Of a stretch of DNA of 64,000 nt, positions 10,701 through 22,843 are shown in pieces; position 1 is the stretch's first letter, and every line of letters starts with the position of its first letter. The position numbers and the translations under genes were made by a program. Source of the stretch: Emiliania huxleyi CCMP1516 (taxonomy: Eukaryota > Haptophyta > Isochrysidales > Noelaerhabdaceae); NCBI RefSeq assembly GCF_000372725.1, contig NW_005200326.1, positions 99,043 through 163,042 on the forward strand. Direction: 5' to 3'. The notes under the pieces were generated by a model. That model saw nothing but the letters and a program-made list of their open reading frames with translations. It was not told where the DNA came from and searched no databases.

Positions 10701-13700
10701 TTCACACCCCTCCGCCCACGTCCGACGAGAAGGGGATGCCGCGCAGCAGCGCCTCCATCACAATGAGCGAGATTACCCCGAGATTACCCGAGATCACAAC
10801 GAGGCGCCGCGCAGCAGCGCCTCCATCACAACGAGCGGGCAGCACTCCTGCCAGAGAGACGGAGCGAGCAGGACGCGCGTCCGCCTAATCTCGGAGAATC
10901 TCGGGTAATCTCGGGCGACTCTCGGGTGATCTCGCGAGCAGGACGCGCGTCCGCCGAAAGATGACGTCGACGTCGTCGTCGGGCGGGAGTAGCGCGATGT
11001 TCGGAGCGGACTCGAGCTGCGCAGGGCGGGGAGGAGAGTCTCGGAGGTGTGTCGGAGGTGCGTCGGAGGTGTCTCGGAGGTGTGTCGGAGGTGTGTCGGA
11101 GGTGTGTCGGAGGTGTGTCGGAGGTGTCTCGGAGGTGTGTCGGAGGTGTCTCGGAGGTGTGTCGGAGGTGTGTCGGAGGAGAGTCGGAGGTGTGTCGGAG
11201 GTGTCTCGGAGGTGTCTCGGAGGTGTGTCGGAGGTGTGTCGGAGGTGTGTCGGAGGTGTCTCGGAGGTGCCTCGGAGGTGTCTCGGAGGTGTCTCGGAGG
11301 TGTCTCGGAGGTGTGTCGGAGGTGTGTCGGAGGTGTGTCGGAGGTGTCTCGGAGGTGCCTCGGAGGTGTCTCGGAGGTGTCTCGGAGGTGTCTCACCAGC
11401 TCACGCGAGGCGGGGTCTGTCCAGCCCGTCGCCTGTAGATGACCATGATGCCTCAGCTTGATGACAACTAACGGGCTTGGCCTTGGCCCGTCCATCCCGT
11501 CGCCACGGCGGCGAAGGCCACCCGCGGCATCGCCTACTCAATCCCTCCCCAGACTACTCTCCCGATATGAATTGAACTCATCCAGGCCACCCGGCGGCAT
11601 CGCCCTTGCGAGAGCGAGCAGCAGCGACAGCCCCTTCGCTGGGCAGGGGCTCACGAGGGTCACGTACACATGCGCCGCCTAGAGGTGGGTTCGGCTTCCA
11701 TAGGGAGGTAGGGGAGGGGCGGACGAGGGTCACGTACACATGCGCCGCCTAGAGGTGGGTTCGGCTTCCATAGGGAGGTAGGGGAGGGGCGGACGAGGGT
11801 CACGTACACATGCGCCGCCTCCCACGGGCGCATCGCTTCGGGCAAGGAGGGCGCCCCCGCCGCCCCCTCCGCCGCCGCCCCTTTCGCCGCCGCCGCCGCC
11901 GGGTCGGCGGGCAGCCCGGAGTGGAAGTAGTGGTAGTCGGCTGCCTAGGAAGTGTCTAGGAAGTGTCTAGGAAGTGTCCAGGAAGTGTCTAGGAAGTGTC
12001 TGGGAAGTGTCTAGGAAGTGTCTCGGAAGTTCCAGGAAGTGTCTCGGAGGTGTCCACGGAAGTGTCTAGGAAGTAGTGGTACTTGGCTGCCCAGAGCGGG
12101 CGTGTGCAGAGGCGTGGCTGCTGCGGCCCCCAGCGGCGGAGGTATGCGCAGTGGTGCTCGCACGGCGAAAGGATGCAGTCGACGCGCCGCAGCAGCTCCG
12201 CGTGCCCGTCGGCGGGCGGGTGCCTAAAAAAGAGAAAAACAGCTGCACAAGAAATGTGCGTGGGCAGTGGCCCTGAAAGGGCGGCTGCCTCTTGAACGGC
12301 CCAAAGGGCGGCAGGTAGTAGTTGTGGCCTACGCTGACGTCAGTGACGCCTCACACCTCATCTCCTTGCATTCCACCTTGGAGCAGGTCGTCGTGGCCCA
12401 TCGCGTACAGCGCGTCCGACTGCAAGCAAACGGCAAGCTGCAGCAGCGGCGCCTCGAGGCAAGAGGGGAGAGCACCACGTCACATCTCGGGTGATCTCGG
12501 CTGCCTCTCGGCGTCAATTCTCTGCCTCTCGGCTGCCTCTCGGCTGCCTCTCGGCTGCCTCTCGGCTGCCTCTCGGCTGCCCCTCGGCTGCCCCTCGGCT
12601 GCCTCTCGGCTGCCTCTCGGCTGCCTCTCGGCTGCCTCTCGGCTGCACCTCGGCTGCACCTCGGCTGCCTCTCGGCTGCACCTCGGCTGCCTCTCGGCTG
12701 CATCTCGGCTGCACCTCGGCTGCACCTCGGCTGCCTCTCGGCTGCACCTCGGCTGCCTCTCGGCTGCCTCTCGGCTGCCTCTCGGCTGCCTCTCGGCTGC
12801 CCCTCGGCTGCCCCTCGGCTGCCCCTCGGCTGCCTCTCGGCTGCCTCTCGGCTGCCTCTCGGCTTCAATTCTCTGCCCCTCGGCTGCCTCTCGGCTGCCT
12901 CTCGGCTATCTCTCGGCGAGCTGCAGCAGCGGCACCTCGAGGGAGAGGGAGAGCACCACGTTGGGGTAGGGGTAGGGGTTCGGGTACCGTGGGGGTAGGG
13001 GATGGCTACGCACCTCGAGGGAGAGGGAGAGCACCACGTTGGGGTAGGGGTAGGGGTTCGGGTACCGTGGGGGTAGGGGATGGGTACGCACCTCGAGGGA
13101 GAGGGAGAGCACCACATCGTACGAGCGGCGCCGCGTCGCCTACAGGTGGGTTCGGCTCCATAGGGAGGTAGGGGAGGGGTGCCGTCATCTCCTGTCCCGC
13201 GTCCACCCAGACCGCGCATGTGTCCAGTCCGAGCCCCTGTTCTCCTCTCTATCTACTGCAGCGAGCTCTAGGGCCCCTAGGAAGAGCGCGTAGCAAGCAG
13301 CCAGCCGATTCGACGACAGCCTCCGTCTGGGTCTCTCTTTGAGTGCTTGTCTGCGGCTTGCCATCTATTTCGCACAGCCTGCACGAGCGCCGCCTCTGCG
13401 CCAATCAGCACGTCGTGGCCTTCCCACCTGCGCCGCGTACAGGCGGATTCGGGTACCGTGGGGGTAGGGGATGGGTGACGTGGGGGAGGGCCTTCCCACC
13501 TGTGCCGCGCACAAGTGGGTTCGGCTCCATAGTGAGGCAGGCGATGGGTTTGGGTACCGTGGGGGTAGGGGATCGGTGCAGTACCGTGGGGGTAGGGGAT
13601 GGGTTCCGGTACCGTGGGGTAGGGGAGGGCCTTCCCACCTGTGCCGCGCAACGAGCGGCCGCCGCGCCGCCGCGCCGCCGCCTCCTCCACCTCCGCCGCC

Positions 13701-13752
13701 TCCTCCACCTCCGCCGCCTCCGCCGCCGCCACCTCCGCCGCCTCCGCCGCCT

Positions 13753-13810
<58 letters not shown>

Positions 13811-14315
13811 CGCCGCCTCCATCTCCGCCACCGCCGCCGCCGCCGCCGCCTGCAGCTCCGTCGGCAACTCCGAGCGCGTAGACGAGGCCCTCTGGCAGCG
13901 GCTTAGGAGTGAGCGCCAACACGTCGACAGAGCCGCCGCCGCAGAGCCGCAATGCCTCGCGGATGAGGGCCAGGCTGGCGCGGGTTGCGCCACCATACGA
14001 GTCGCCCGCAAAGTAGCCGCTGTGGCCAACGACCGCGACTCGCAGGTGCCGGAGCGAGCCGGCTGGCGGAAGGCCGCCGCCGCCGGCTGGCGGAGCGAGG
14101 GACGCTGTCCCGGTCGACGCCGACGCGGCGGCGGCGGGCCCGTGCACCGCGTGCTGGAGGGCGGCGGCGTCCTCCTCCGAGATGCCGAGCTCTGCGAGGG
14201 CAGAGGAGAGATCGGAGATCATCCGCAGCAGCGGAAGCGTCAGCGCCTCCTCGTCGAGCGTCGGCTGCAGGTGAGCGAGGCCGCGGCTCGCGAGGAGCGA
14301 GGAGAGATCGCGCAT
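7793..14315 (-). CDS. GT4-family glycosyltransferase with at least 14 exons
   Basis: Start ATG at 14315 (MRDLSSLLASRG), stop TGA at 7793. Exon 1 holds the N-terminal Rossmann start (RVAVVGHSGYFAGDSYGG) and a poly-Gly run. Later exons read HDVLIGAEAALVQ, RRSYDVVLSLSLE, SDALYAMGHDDLLQG, HNYYLPPFGPFKR, VDCILSPCEHHCAYLRRWGP, AADYHYFHSGLP, AAHVYVTLVSPCPAKGLSLL, RVAFAAVATGW, LESAPNIALLPPDDDVDVIF, then the donor-nucleotide site LLAPSLWQECCPLVVMEALL with the GT4 E-x7-E motif, IPCVSSDVGGLPEA, and a C-terminal extension ending ELLALEEPGVYEGDARM. Nearly all introns carry a copy of the next exon start. One holds a 1-kb array of 74-bp units. Likely a cytosolic or Golgi sugar transferase. The acceptor is not known. 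Confidence 0.75.
9701..10737 (-). repeat. 14 x 74-bp array inside a GT4 intron
   Basis: Each unit, on the minus strand, is a copy of the exon start GCATCCCCTGCGTCTCGTCG plus the GTGTGAACGG...GAGCAG insert. The array lies between EALLRG and IPCVSSDVGG of the catalytic site. The copy next to the upstream exon lacks 4 bp. Removing from the first GC to the last CAG gives the intact motif. Confidence 0.9.
11040..11395 (-). repeat. TCGGAGGTGTS 11-bp tandem repeat in a GT4 intron
   Basis: About 30 units. On the sense (minus) strand the intron starts GTGAGACACCTCC after SREL and ends CTGCGCAG before LESAPNIALLP. All six frames stay open through it, which makes spurious long ORFs. Confidence 0.85.
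11670..11832 (-). repeat. three exon-start copies separated by GAACCCACCTCTAG inserts
   Basis: GCGGCGCATGTGTACGTGAC appears three times on the minus strand at about 72-bp spacing. The last copy opens the exon coding AAHVYVTLVSPCPAKG. Confidence 0.8.
11943..12075 (-). repeat. CTTCCTAGACA tandem repeat in a GT4 intron
   Basis: Sense-strand units CTTCCTAGACA. The upstream end is a diverged copy of the exon start (GCAGCCAAGTACCACTACTTC against GCAGCCGACTACCACTACTTC). The same oligomer fills introns at 14985-15032 and 26221-26350, always in the same sense relative to transcription. Confidence 0.8.
12488..12920 (-). repeat. GGCAGCCGAGA 11-bp minisatellite in a GT4 intron
   Basis: Plus-strand units CTCGGCTGCCT repeat about 37 times with a few CCC and ACC variants, between two copies of the exon start G[TC]GCCGCTGCTGCAGCT. 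Further copies of the CTCTCCCTCGAG exon end occur at 12930-13110. Confidence 0.85.
13662..13860 (-). repeat. GGC/GGA trinucleotide tract encoding poly-Gly in the GT4 gene
   Basis: Reads as a run of about 60-70 Gly between GVADGAAG and AAARRPLVARHRW on the minus strand. Either a true low-complexity linker or an unrecognised intron. Sense and antisense both stay open. Confidence 0.8.
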
Positions 14316-14529
14316 GGTGAGAAGATAAGGGATGCGGGATTTTTTTGCGTTGAGGCCGTTGATCCGCAGTGAGGGTTGACTCGGCCCAGGCAAGCAGTCA
14401 GAATCGAACTGCTTCGGCAGAAAGAAAGAAAAAGGCGTAAACTTTTTTGTCTTGGAGATACGTTTCTTCTGCCAGCGCTTTGCTCCGACCTGTAGCAGCT
14501 GGCAGGAGCGGAAGCAGCCCCGAAAAACG
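14316..14529. promoter_or_regulatory. shared upstream region of two divergent genes
   Basis: Only 214 bp separate the GT4 start codon (minus strand, 14315) from the nuclease start codon (plus strand, 14530). It must hold both 5' regions. No TATA box or clear element can be named. Confidence 0.4.
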
Positions 14530-16090
14530 ATGCTACCCCCACTGCTGCTGCTCACAGCGTCCGCAGCGACCGGCTCCACTCCCTCGTTGCGCCGGCTCAT
14601 CTCGCGGCGGCCACTCCTCTCGGCCGGCGCTGCGGCGGCGCTGGGCTGGTCTATCAACGCAGGCCGGCCGCGGGTCTACGCGACCGTGGCCGACATCCCC
14701 GACGATGAGTTCCGACGCCACGCCACGCTCCGTTGTCGCGTCGTCAAGGTCTCGGACGGCGACACACTGCGGTGCGAGCACGAGCCGCTCTGGAGCGCTC
14801 TGATCCCGAGCGCCGGCGGCCCGAAGAAGGGCAAGCTCTCTGCTCGGAGCCTGTCCGTGCGGCTGTACGCGATCGACGCGCCCGAGACGGCCAAGGCCGG
14901 GCGGCCCGGGCAGCCGCTCGGAGGGGCAGCCACCGCCTTTGTGTCGGCGGCCGTGCTCGGCAAGCTTGTGCAGGTCTCGGGACACTTCCGAGACACTTCC
15001 TAGACACTTCCCAGACACTTCCTAGACACTTCCAAGCTTGTGCAGGTCGAGCTAGCGGCAGGTAGGTAGGTAAGGGCGTCTACGCCCTTGACGCCCTCAT
15101 GGTAGGTAGGTCGTTTCTCCACACTCACACTCACGGTGTTGGCGCAAGGGCCAGGCAACCCTCTTCCAATTTCACACACCCAGAGAGGCAGCAGCCCCAC
15201 GGCGCAGTCAACGTGCAGGCCCCCCCCCCGGGGCAAACTCTGGGTGAGAGCAACCTTTTACCTCCCTCCCGGACAACCCACCTCGCGCGCAGGTCAAGCT
15301 GCTGTCGCGCGACCAGTACGGCCGTGCGGTGGGGGTGGTCTCGGTGGGCGCGCTCAGGCGGCGCGACCTCTCGGAGGCGCTAAGTAAACACACGTAGTAG
15401 AACGGGCACCTCCCGGAGGTTGGGAAATGAATAAAGTAAATGAATAAAACGGGCACCTCTACTAGGAGATTGGTAAATAAATAAATAACACGGACACCTC
15501 TACTAGGAGATACATAAATACATGAATACAAACGGGCACCTCTACTAGGAGATTGGTAACTAGGAGCAGGAGAGCCCGCCCCGGTGCGGTCCTTGTGCAG
15601 GGTTCTTTGTGGGGGGTGGACCGCCGCCCTCGCCCCCGCCGCCCTCGCCGCCGCCCCCCTCGCCTCCGCTTTCCCCGCCACCGCCCTCGCCGCCGCCGCC
15701 CTCCGCGCCGCCGCCGTCGCCGCCTCCGTCGAGCCCGCTTCCCTCGCCGCCGCCACCCTCGCCGCCGCCGCCCTCGCCGCCTCCTCGGAGCCCACCCCCG
15801 CCGTCGCCGGTGTTTGTCCCGTCCCGACGGGGCACTAGCACTAGCCGTCGCCGACGCTGTCCCTTGGGTCCCTGCTGCCCCTAGCCGATCTTCGTACATC
15901 GTCCTAGGCGCTGCTGTCGCAGGGGCTCGCCTTTGTCTACCGCGGCGGCGGCGCGCAGTACGACGGAGACCGCGCGAGGTGGGACCGGCTCGAGGCGGCC
16001 GCCAGGCGCCAGAGGCGGGGCGTGTGGGCGACGGGCGGCGCGGTGGAGACGCCGGCCGAGTACAAGCGGCGAGGGAGGGCGCGGGTGTGA
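14530..16090 (+). CDS. staphylococcal-nuclease-like (SNase) protein with organelle leader
   Basis: Three exons, 14530-14973, 15293-15376 and 15908-16090, give 236 residues in phase. The SNase fold is shown by CRVVKVSDGDTL, VRLYAIDAPETAK, VLGKLVQVKLLSRDQYGRAVG and WATGGAVETPAEYKRRGRARV. The usual catalytic Arg, Glu and Arg fit the R of VRLYAID, the E of APET and the R of YGRAVG. The leader begins MLPPLLLL and later has SRRPLLSAGAAAALG, like a twin-arginine thylakoid signal after an ER signal, so a plastid-lumen site is possible. Intron 1 (GT-AG) contains a second copy of AAGCTTGTGCAGGTC. Intron 2 is GC-AG with GCGCT at both ends. It should cut nucleic acid near a membrane or in an organelle. 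Confidence 0.85.
15377..15907 (+). other. GC-AG intron with repeated CGGGCACCTCTACTAGGAGAT
   Basis: Joins RRRDLSE to ALLSQGLAFVYRGGG. It starts GCGCTAAGTAAAC and the exon after it starts GCGCTGCTGTCG, so 5 bp are shared. Inside are four ACGGGCACCTC.. units with ATAAATAAA spacers and a CCGCCGC low-complexity tract (about 15610-15800). Confidence 0.8.
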
Positions 16091-16391
16091 GCGATGCGGG
16101 TTCCTAGCCCGTTCTAGTGTTCTCTTTCTCTGTGTGTAAAGGGGGTGGTCCGCCCCCGTATTACTAACCACGTGAGTAATTTCACGACCTGCCGTTGGTT
16201 CGCGCGCCGTCGTGATTTCTCGAGAGTCGTCAGGAGTGTGTGCGACTCTTCCTCGCCGCCGTCCCCCCACCCCCGTCCGCGCGTGACGCGCGAGATGCAC
16301 ATCGCTAGAGTAATCGGACCTGGGGGCAAATTAGGAGTTCTCCCCGCCGATCCCAGAGCCCTGTTCTTCCCTCGCACCAGCCGCGCCGCTC

Positions 16392-17831
16392 TCACCCCGC
16401 CACCTCGAACCGATTCCTTCGGGCGCGGCGCCGGTCGGCGGCCGAGAGACCAGCGCAGTCGCCGGCCGGCCCGGCCTGCTCCAGTAGCGCCAACGTGTTT
16501 GCGATCGCCTCTGCCGACTCGGCCGGAGGGACTGTGTTTCCCAGCGACGGCCGCCGGTTGAGCGGGCTGGGCTGCGATGGCCCGGACGGGCTGAGGCGGC
16601 TGGTGCCGTCTGGGGATGCCCGGGCCGCCCTCATCCCGACGGGCGACGGCTCGTCGAGCTCAAAGTCCGAGTCGGTGGGCCCGCCCCCCTCCGCCGGGTC
16701 CCCCGGCGCCTCCTCTCCCGCCCCATCCAACGCCGCCGCGTCGGGCAATCCACCATCGGGCGGCAGCGCAATGTCCTCGCACGACGGGCGCGTGGCGACC
16801 CGCAGGGCCGGCTTGGGGAGGGCGGCATCGCCCCGATCACCGCCGAGGGGGGAACGCTCGATCGTGTCTGGCGTGAGGGCGGCACTCCCCTGGTCCGGGT
16901 CGAGGATGGTGTCGCCCGAGCGGCTTCGAGAGCGGCCCTTGAAGGTGCCGAGCCTGCCGCGCATGCTCCCTCGCCAGCGCTTGAGCTCCTCTATCGCCGC
17001 GGCCCGCTGCAGCTCGGCGGCCGACCCGGCGCCAGCCTCCTCACCTATCGAGCGTTGCTCAGGCCCACCGCCGCTTTCGGTGTCACCCGCCTCGCCGATG
17101 GGCAGCACCTGCTCCAGTCGCGTCGGAGGCGCCGCCGGGGCCGGGCCGGGCTGCGGCTGCTGCTCCGAGGCGGAGCGTCGCCGCCCAAAACCGGGCAGGC
17201 CAATCCGGCGGCTCGGCGCGGCGGCGGCGGGAGGAGACTTGCTGTCGATTGCGGCGGCCGCCGCGGCGGCGGCGAGGCGGGAGGAGACTTGCTGCGCGAG
17301 CGCCGCGGTCGCCGAGTGCTCGGCCGCAGCGAGCGAGCCAAGGGCCTGCTGCAGCCGCTTGGCCATCGGCGTGCCGCAGACGAACGCGAGGCACTCCTCC
17401 TGGCGGGTGATGGCGGCGATGGCGGCGAGCGCGTGGTGGACTGAGGTGGCGTCCGACTGGAATAGCATGCGCTGCAGCAGCATCCACAGCCGCTGGTCCT
17501 TGAGCTCCTCGGGCCCGATGAACCGCACGAGGCTGGCGAGACACGTGAGGAGGGGGACGCGGCGCTGCGCATTGGACTCGCCCGCCTCGTTCATCAGCGC
17601 GACGAGAAGGAGCGGGGCGTCGTGGCCCGAGCACACCCTGCGCGCGCCGACATCGCCCTCGTCGATGTCCGCCAGCACCTTGGCGAGCTCCTGCGCGCTC
17701 CGGAAGCGCTGCGCCAAGGTGGTTGTGTTGGTGTCGATCGTGGTGATGGACACCGAGATGGCGCGCAAGGCGGTGACGTTTGCGACGGATCGTGGCGCGC
17801 CACGAGCCTGCGCGCCTGGATCGGACTCCAT
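16392..17831 (-). CDS. hypothetical helical-repeat protein with disordered tail
   Basis: An intronless frame, 480 codons from MESDPGAQARG at 17831. The frame stays open to a further ATG at 18050, but that part reads like 5' leader and would overlap the opposite gene. Residues about 15-170 are amphipathic helices (LAKVLADIDEGD, LLTCLASLVRFIGPEELKD, VHHALAAIAAITRQEECLAF) as in armadillo/HEAT-type folds such as formin-homology or ELMO-like regulators. The rest is Pro/Ser/Ala-rich and probably disordered. No catalytic motif. It ends 300 bp from the convergent SNase gene; 16091-16391 holds no gene. Confidence 0.6.
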   Translation of the reverse strand: MESDPGAQARGAPRSVANVTALRAISVSITTIDTNTTTLAQRFRSAQELAKVLADIDEGDVGARRVCSGHDAPLLLVALMNEAGESNAQRRVPLLTCLASLVRFIGPEELKDQRLWMLLQRMLFQSDATSVHHALAAIAAITRQEECLAFVCGTPMAKRLQQALGSLAAAEHSATAALAQQVSSRLAAAAAAAAIDSKSPPAAAAPSRRIGLPGFGRRRSASEQQPQPGPAPAAPPTRLEQVLPIGEAGDTESGGGPEQRSIGEEAGAGSAAELQRAAAIEELKRWRGSMRGRLGTFKGRSRSRSGDTILDPDQGSAALTPDTIERSPLGGDRGDAALPKPALRVATRPSCEDIALPPDGGLPDAAALDGAGEEAPGDPAEGGGPTDSDFELDEPSPVGMRAARASPDGTSRLSPSGPSQPSPLNRRPSLGNTVPPAESAEAIANTLALLEQAGPAGDCAGLSAADRRRARRNRFEVAG

Positions 17832-18048
17832 ATCGGCGGGGAGCACCCACGGTCCGCGTCTTGAGAGGAGAGGAACAGCCAGCCGACAGTCGCGGGGCGC
17901 CGGGTTTGGTGGAGGAGAGTGGAGATGCACCGCAACTTCTGGGCTGAAACCTCGAAACCTCGTCGAGGTCTCGACGGCCGTCCGCACCGTCCGGGCGGGC
18001 ACCGTGCATCCGGCGAACTGCCGGCGAAGCGACTCGAGACCCGCAGCC

Positions 18049-19605
<1,557 letters not shown>

Positions 19606-20317
19606 TCCAGCACCTGGAGGACCTCTGACGCACGACGCAGCGCCGGGCGCGGCGTCAACACGAACACACGTCTCTCGGACGCCACGTTTCGTCCGTGTAG
19701 AGCATCGTTCTTGATCTCTTCCCACCAAGTCTGTAAACTAAGGTCCGACCCTCTAAATGTTCGTCGCCGGGCACAGCGGTCAGCGCTGCTCGCACGCGCT
19801 GCAACCTGCGCAAAGCTGCGACCAAGTTTACACAACCAATCTCCAATCTCTCGCACAACACTGGGCACGGGACCGGCACGCACTGGCATTATCACACGCG
19901 ATGTACAAGAAAACAACGGTACGTGAATGGCCTCCGATACGTGCTTACTACAGCACTTGCTACTTCGCCACACACGCCGCCACGTAGAACCAACCACATC
20001 CAGAGCGAACACACCTTCGCAAGATGAAATCCTTCGCGGTCGGTGTGGCAGAGATATCTCACGAGCCCGAGAGCCCTCGGTCCACCTTGTCTATTGCGCG
20101 GTCTAAGCGTCGTCATCGTCGTGCCAGGAGAAGTGGCGCCGCCGCCACACGGGATGCCCGTCCCACGGGGACGGGTCGGATTCGGAGGGCTCATACTTCT
20201 CATCCGGGCACGACTTGTAATCTTCAACGGTCTGGCTGCAGGGATACGTTGTCGATTTGGCGCCCCCGTCAATCTTGTTCAGGCCCGGGACGATTTGCTT
20301 CTTGCGCGACTGGACGC
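19606..20317. other. convergent intergenic region, no gene seen
   Basis: Lies between the 3' ends of the iminopeptidase and pyrophosphatase genes. Only short unconvincing frames occur. No repeat family was recognised. Confidence 0.5.
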
Positions 20318-22146
20318 CTATGCAATGAGTAATGCCAGAGACCCGTCTGAGACACGCAAACCGGCGAAGGTTCCGTTATAACAATACGCGGCGCCCATGA
20401 GGTCGACAACGTAGACACCGTTTTTCAGGTACTCGCGAGGAGCCACGGTTGCGCCGTCCGCCGTCTCGAACCACTCGCCCATCACGAGCGCCTGTAGGCA
20501 CAGCGGATTGAAGCCGGCATAAAACTGAGGATCGTGCTGAAGCCGTGAATGTGGAGTTCGGCGATTGTGTGGGTTTGGCGGGGGCGGGGGGAGGGAAGCC
20601 TTGGCGTACGGCCCGTAAGTGTGCTTGGTCAAAGGGTCCACGAAGCTGAAGTTTGTATAGTCGGCAGGATACGTTGGTGGACTTGGGATGTAAGTTGCCT
20701 TTGCCGGGAAACCGGGGAAGAACTCCTTGACCGACTCACGCACCTGCGGCCGCAGATCGTTCAAAAGGATTCCTCCTACCAGCATTACACGCTCAGCCAG
20801 GGGCGGGAGGGGTACGGGGAGGCCGCGGGGAGGGGCGCAGGGAGGGGTGCAGTCACGTCGATGATGAAGAAGAGGCAATCGCGCACGCTTGGATCCTCCA
20901 CTTGATCCCTGATGAGCTGTGCTTTGCACGCCTCCCCCAGCTCCTTTGCCTGCGCGAAGAGAAGATCTGGAGTCACCGTTTCCTGCACGGCGATGCGGAG
21001 GTTGAACGTCTTGCCGTCCGGATCCTCAAAACCCTCCTGCGACCGGGATATGGGGAGAAGCGTGCTTAGAGGCGGCTCATATTTGATTAATTTGATGAGT
21101 GACAAGAACTACGAAAGGCCTGGATCTTCGAGTCGAGTAGCACAAGCTCCTGGGGCGTGTACGCGCTCACATTAGACTTCGCCACAAGCATCTGGTAGGT
21201 GAAGTTCTCCCAGCTGGCGACGCCGGCAAGAGGGGCAAGGTACCTATGGATGGTGATCGAGGTTGGAGCAACACTCGCCGGTCGCCATCCTCACGCTCAC
21301 CGCCGCCACTCTCGCCGCCCCAACCGCTTCGCCCCACCACCACACTCGCCGCCGACATCTGACTCGACACCCCCGCCGCGCCCGCCGCCCCGCGCACTTC
21401 ACCGCCGTCTTGTCTCCTTCGGTGGTTGTCGACGAGGTGAGTCCCAGCGTGTCCGACAAGATCGTGGCCAGCATCAGACCTGAGGAAGAAGAGCAGTCTG
21501 TGAACACGAGTGATGGCTCATGGTGAGGGAGGGGCAGGCCTTCGCGCGCTCCTGCGATGTTCTGCTTGCAGCCGAGGCCAGGAATCGCCCTGCCGGCGGC
21601 CCGCGAGCGGTGGTAGAGGGCGGAACCCGCCGAGGCAATGGGGCGGATGTCTATCTCCGTCGGGGCGCTTGTCGTGAGGCCGTCCAATTTGTGGTGATCT
21701 ACGATGCTGTGAAGGTGATCCTTCACGACGTCTTTCGTCGTACCGGAGGGCATTTGGGCGATGGAGTTGGTGTCCACGACGGCAAAATCGGCCCCCACAG
21801 GCAGGGCGCTGATGTTGGGCAGGATCGGCGGCTCCTTCTCGCGGAAGTAGTCGAGGACAAAGGCCGTCTCCGGGTTGATCTCGTCAGTGTTGACGTACGC
21901 TTTGGCACACTGCTTGTGTGTCGGGCCCGAGAAGCCGGGAGAGTCATCCGGCGGTGGGTTGAGGAGCTCCCACGCGTAGATGATCGCTGCGCTGACCGCA
22001 TCAGTATCCGGAGACGAATGGCCGAAGACGCCGATCTTTGTGGCTTCTTCCTCGCACGTGAACTGGGTGCCACACGTAGTGGGAGGGCGCGAATTGAAGG
22101 AAGACACGATTGGAAGCACGGAAAGCAGAAGGGGCAGCCTCATCAT
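20318..22146 (-). CDS. manganese-dependent inorganic pyrophosphatase-like protein (DHH/DHHA2), secreted or organellar
   Basis: Splits pyrophosphate (or short polyphosphate) with Mn. Exon 1 starts at 22146 with a signal peptide (MMRLPLLLSVLPIVSS). Metal-site motifs follow: VFGHSSPDTDAVSAA, AYVNTDEINPETAF, AVVDTNS and the DHH motif SIVDHHKLDG. Later exons carry LAPLAGVASWENFTYQMLVA, the DHHA2-type LFFIIDV block, MLVGGILLNDLRPQVRESV and a C-terminal part ending VYVVDLMGAAYCYNGTFAGL. An intron between TAVK and YLAPLAG starts GTGCGCGGGG near 21404 and ends CATAG near 21243. It is longer than bacterial relatives (about 310 residues). Exact joins at 20790-20920 and 21050-21110 are not settled. Confidence 0.75.
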
Positions 22147-22244
22147 GCCTCGTCCGATCTCCTCCCGACGGCATCATCCAATGCCGCCGAGTTTCGCTGT
22201 GTGGGGTTGAATTCTTTTTCATCCGCCAGTCCGTGCTTTCCGCT

Positions 22245-22370
<126 letters not shown>

Positions 22371-22667
22371 CAAGCCGGGCTGATCCGGATGGGGAGCCGC
22401 CGAGCAGCAACAGTAGGTGCCCACCGGCGGAGATGAGGGAGGGTGAGCGCGGCGCGGGACGGCTGCGGGGCCTTAGAGATGCGCACATGGGCCGTGCCAG
22501 TCGGCATCTCGGTTGGCGCGAAAGCGGCAATACGCGAACGCGGCAATACTCACTGGTTGGCCGCCTCTTCTGATGTGGAGAATCGAGAGATGCCGTTACA
22601 TACTCATGAGCTACGAGAAGGCGAGCACCTACTTCTTTATGCGCGGAATGCGGCCGTTACGATCTGA

Positions 22668-22843
22668 GTTATGTGTACGCCAACTCAGGGTGTGTGGCAG
22701 CCAGCTGGCTGTGTGTCTTGTGAGCTTGTTTGTGTCTGTGTGTCGTTCGTGCGTGTCGTCATCATCTGTCTCGCGTCCACCCATACCGCGTTGGTGTCCA
22801 GTCCGAGCCTGGCTGTTCTTCACCTTTCTACCTACCTACCTAC
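22668..22843 (+). repeat. dispersed repeat family B, copy 1
   Basis: About 175 bp with GGCAGCCAGCTGGCTGTGTG and GTCCACCCATACCGCGTTGG. Almost perfect inverted match at 61284-61457 and a shorter match at 35138-35275. The copy ends in CTACCTAC repeats. The rest of 22844-23341 shows no gene. Confidence 0.85.

Noticed and set aside
9701-10737. CRISPR-like array of regular direct repeats
   Set aside because: The spacers are not unique; the whole 74-bp unit repeats. There are no cas genes and the setting is a eukaryotic intron.
11047-11461. Plus-strand repeat proteins (VGGVSEVCRRC type)
   Set aside because: They arise from an 11-bp tandem repeat that keeps all frames open, inside an intron of the minus-strand GT4 gene.
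12322-12969. Repeat frames LPLGCLSAASR and REAAERQPRGS
   Set aside because: Same cause: the GGCAGCCGAGA minisatellite inside the GT4 gene.
14360-14430. Possible tRNA (a TTCGATT loop-like sequence on the minus strand)
   Set aside because: The T-arm stem pairs over only three bases and no acceptor or anticodon arm can be drawn.
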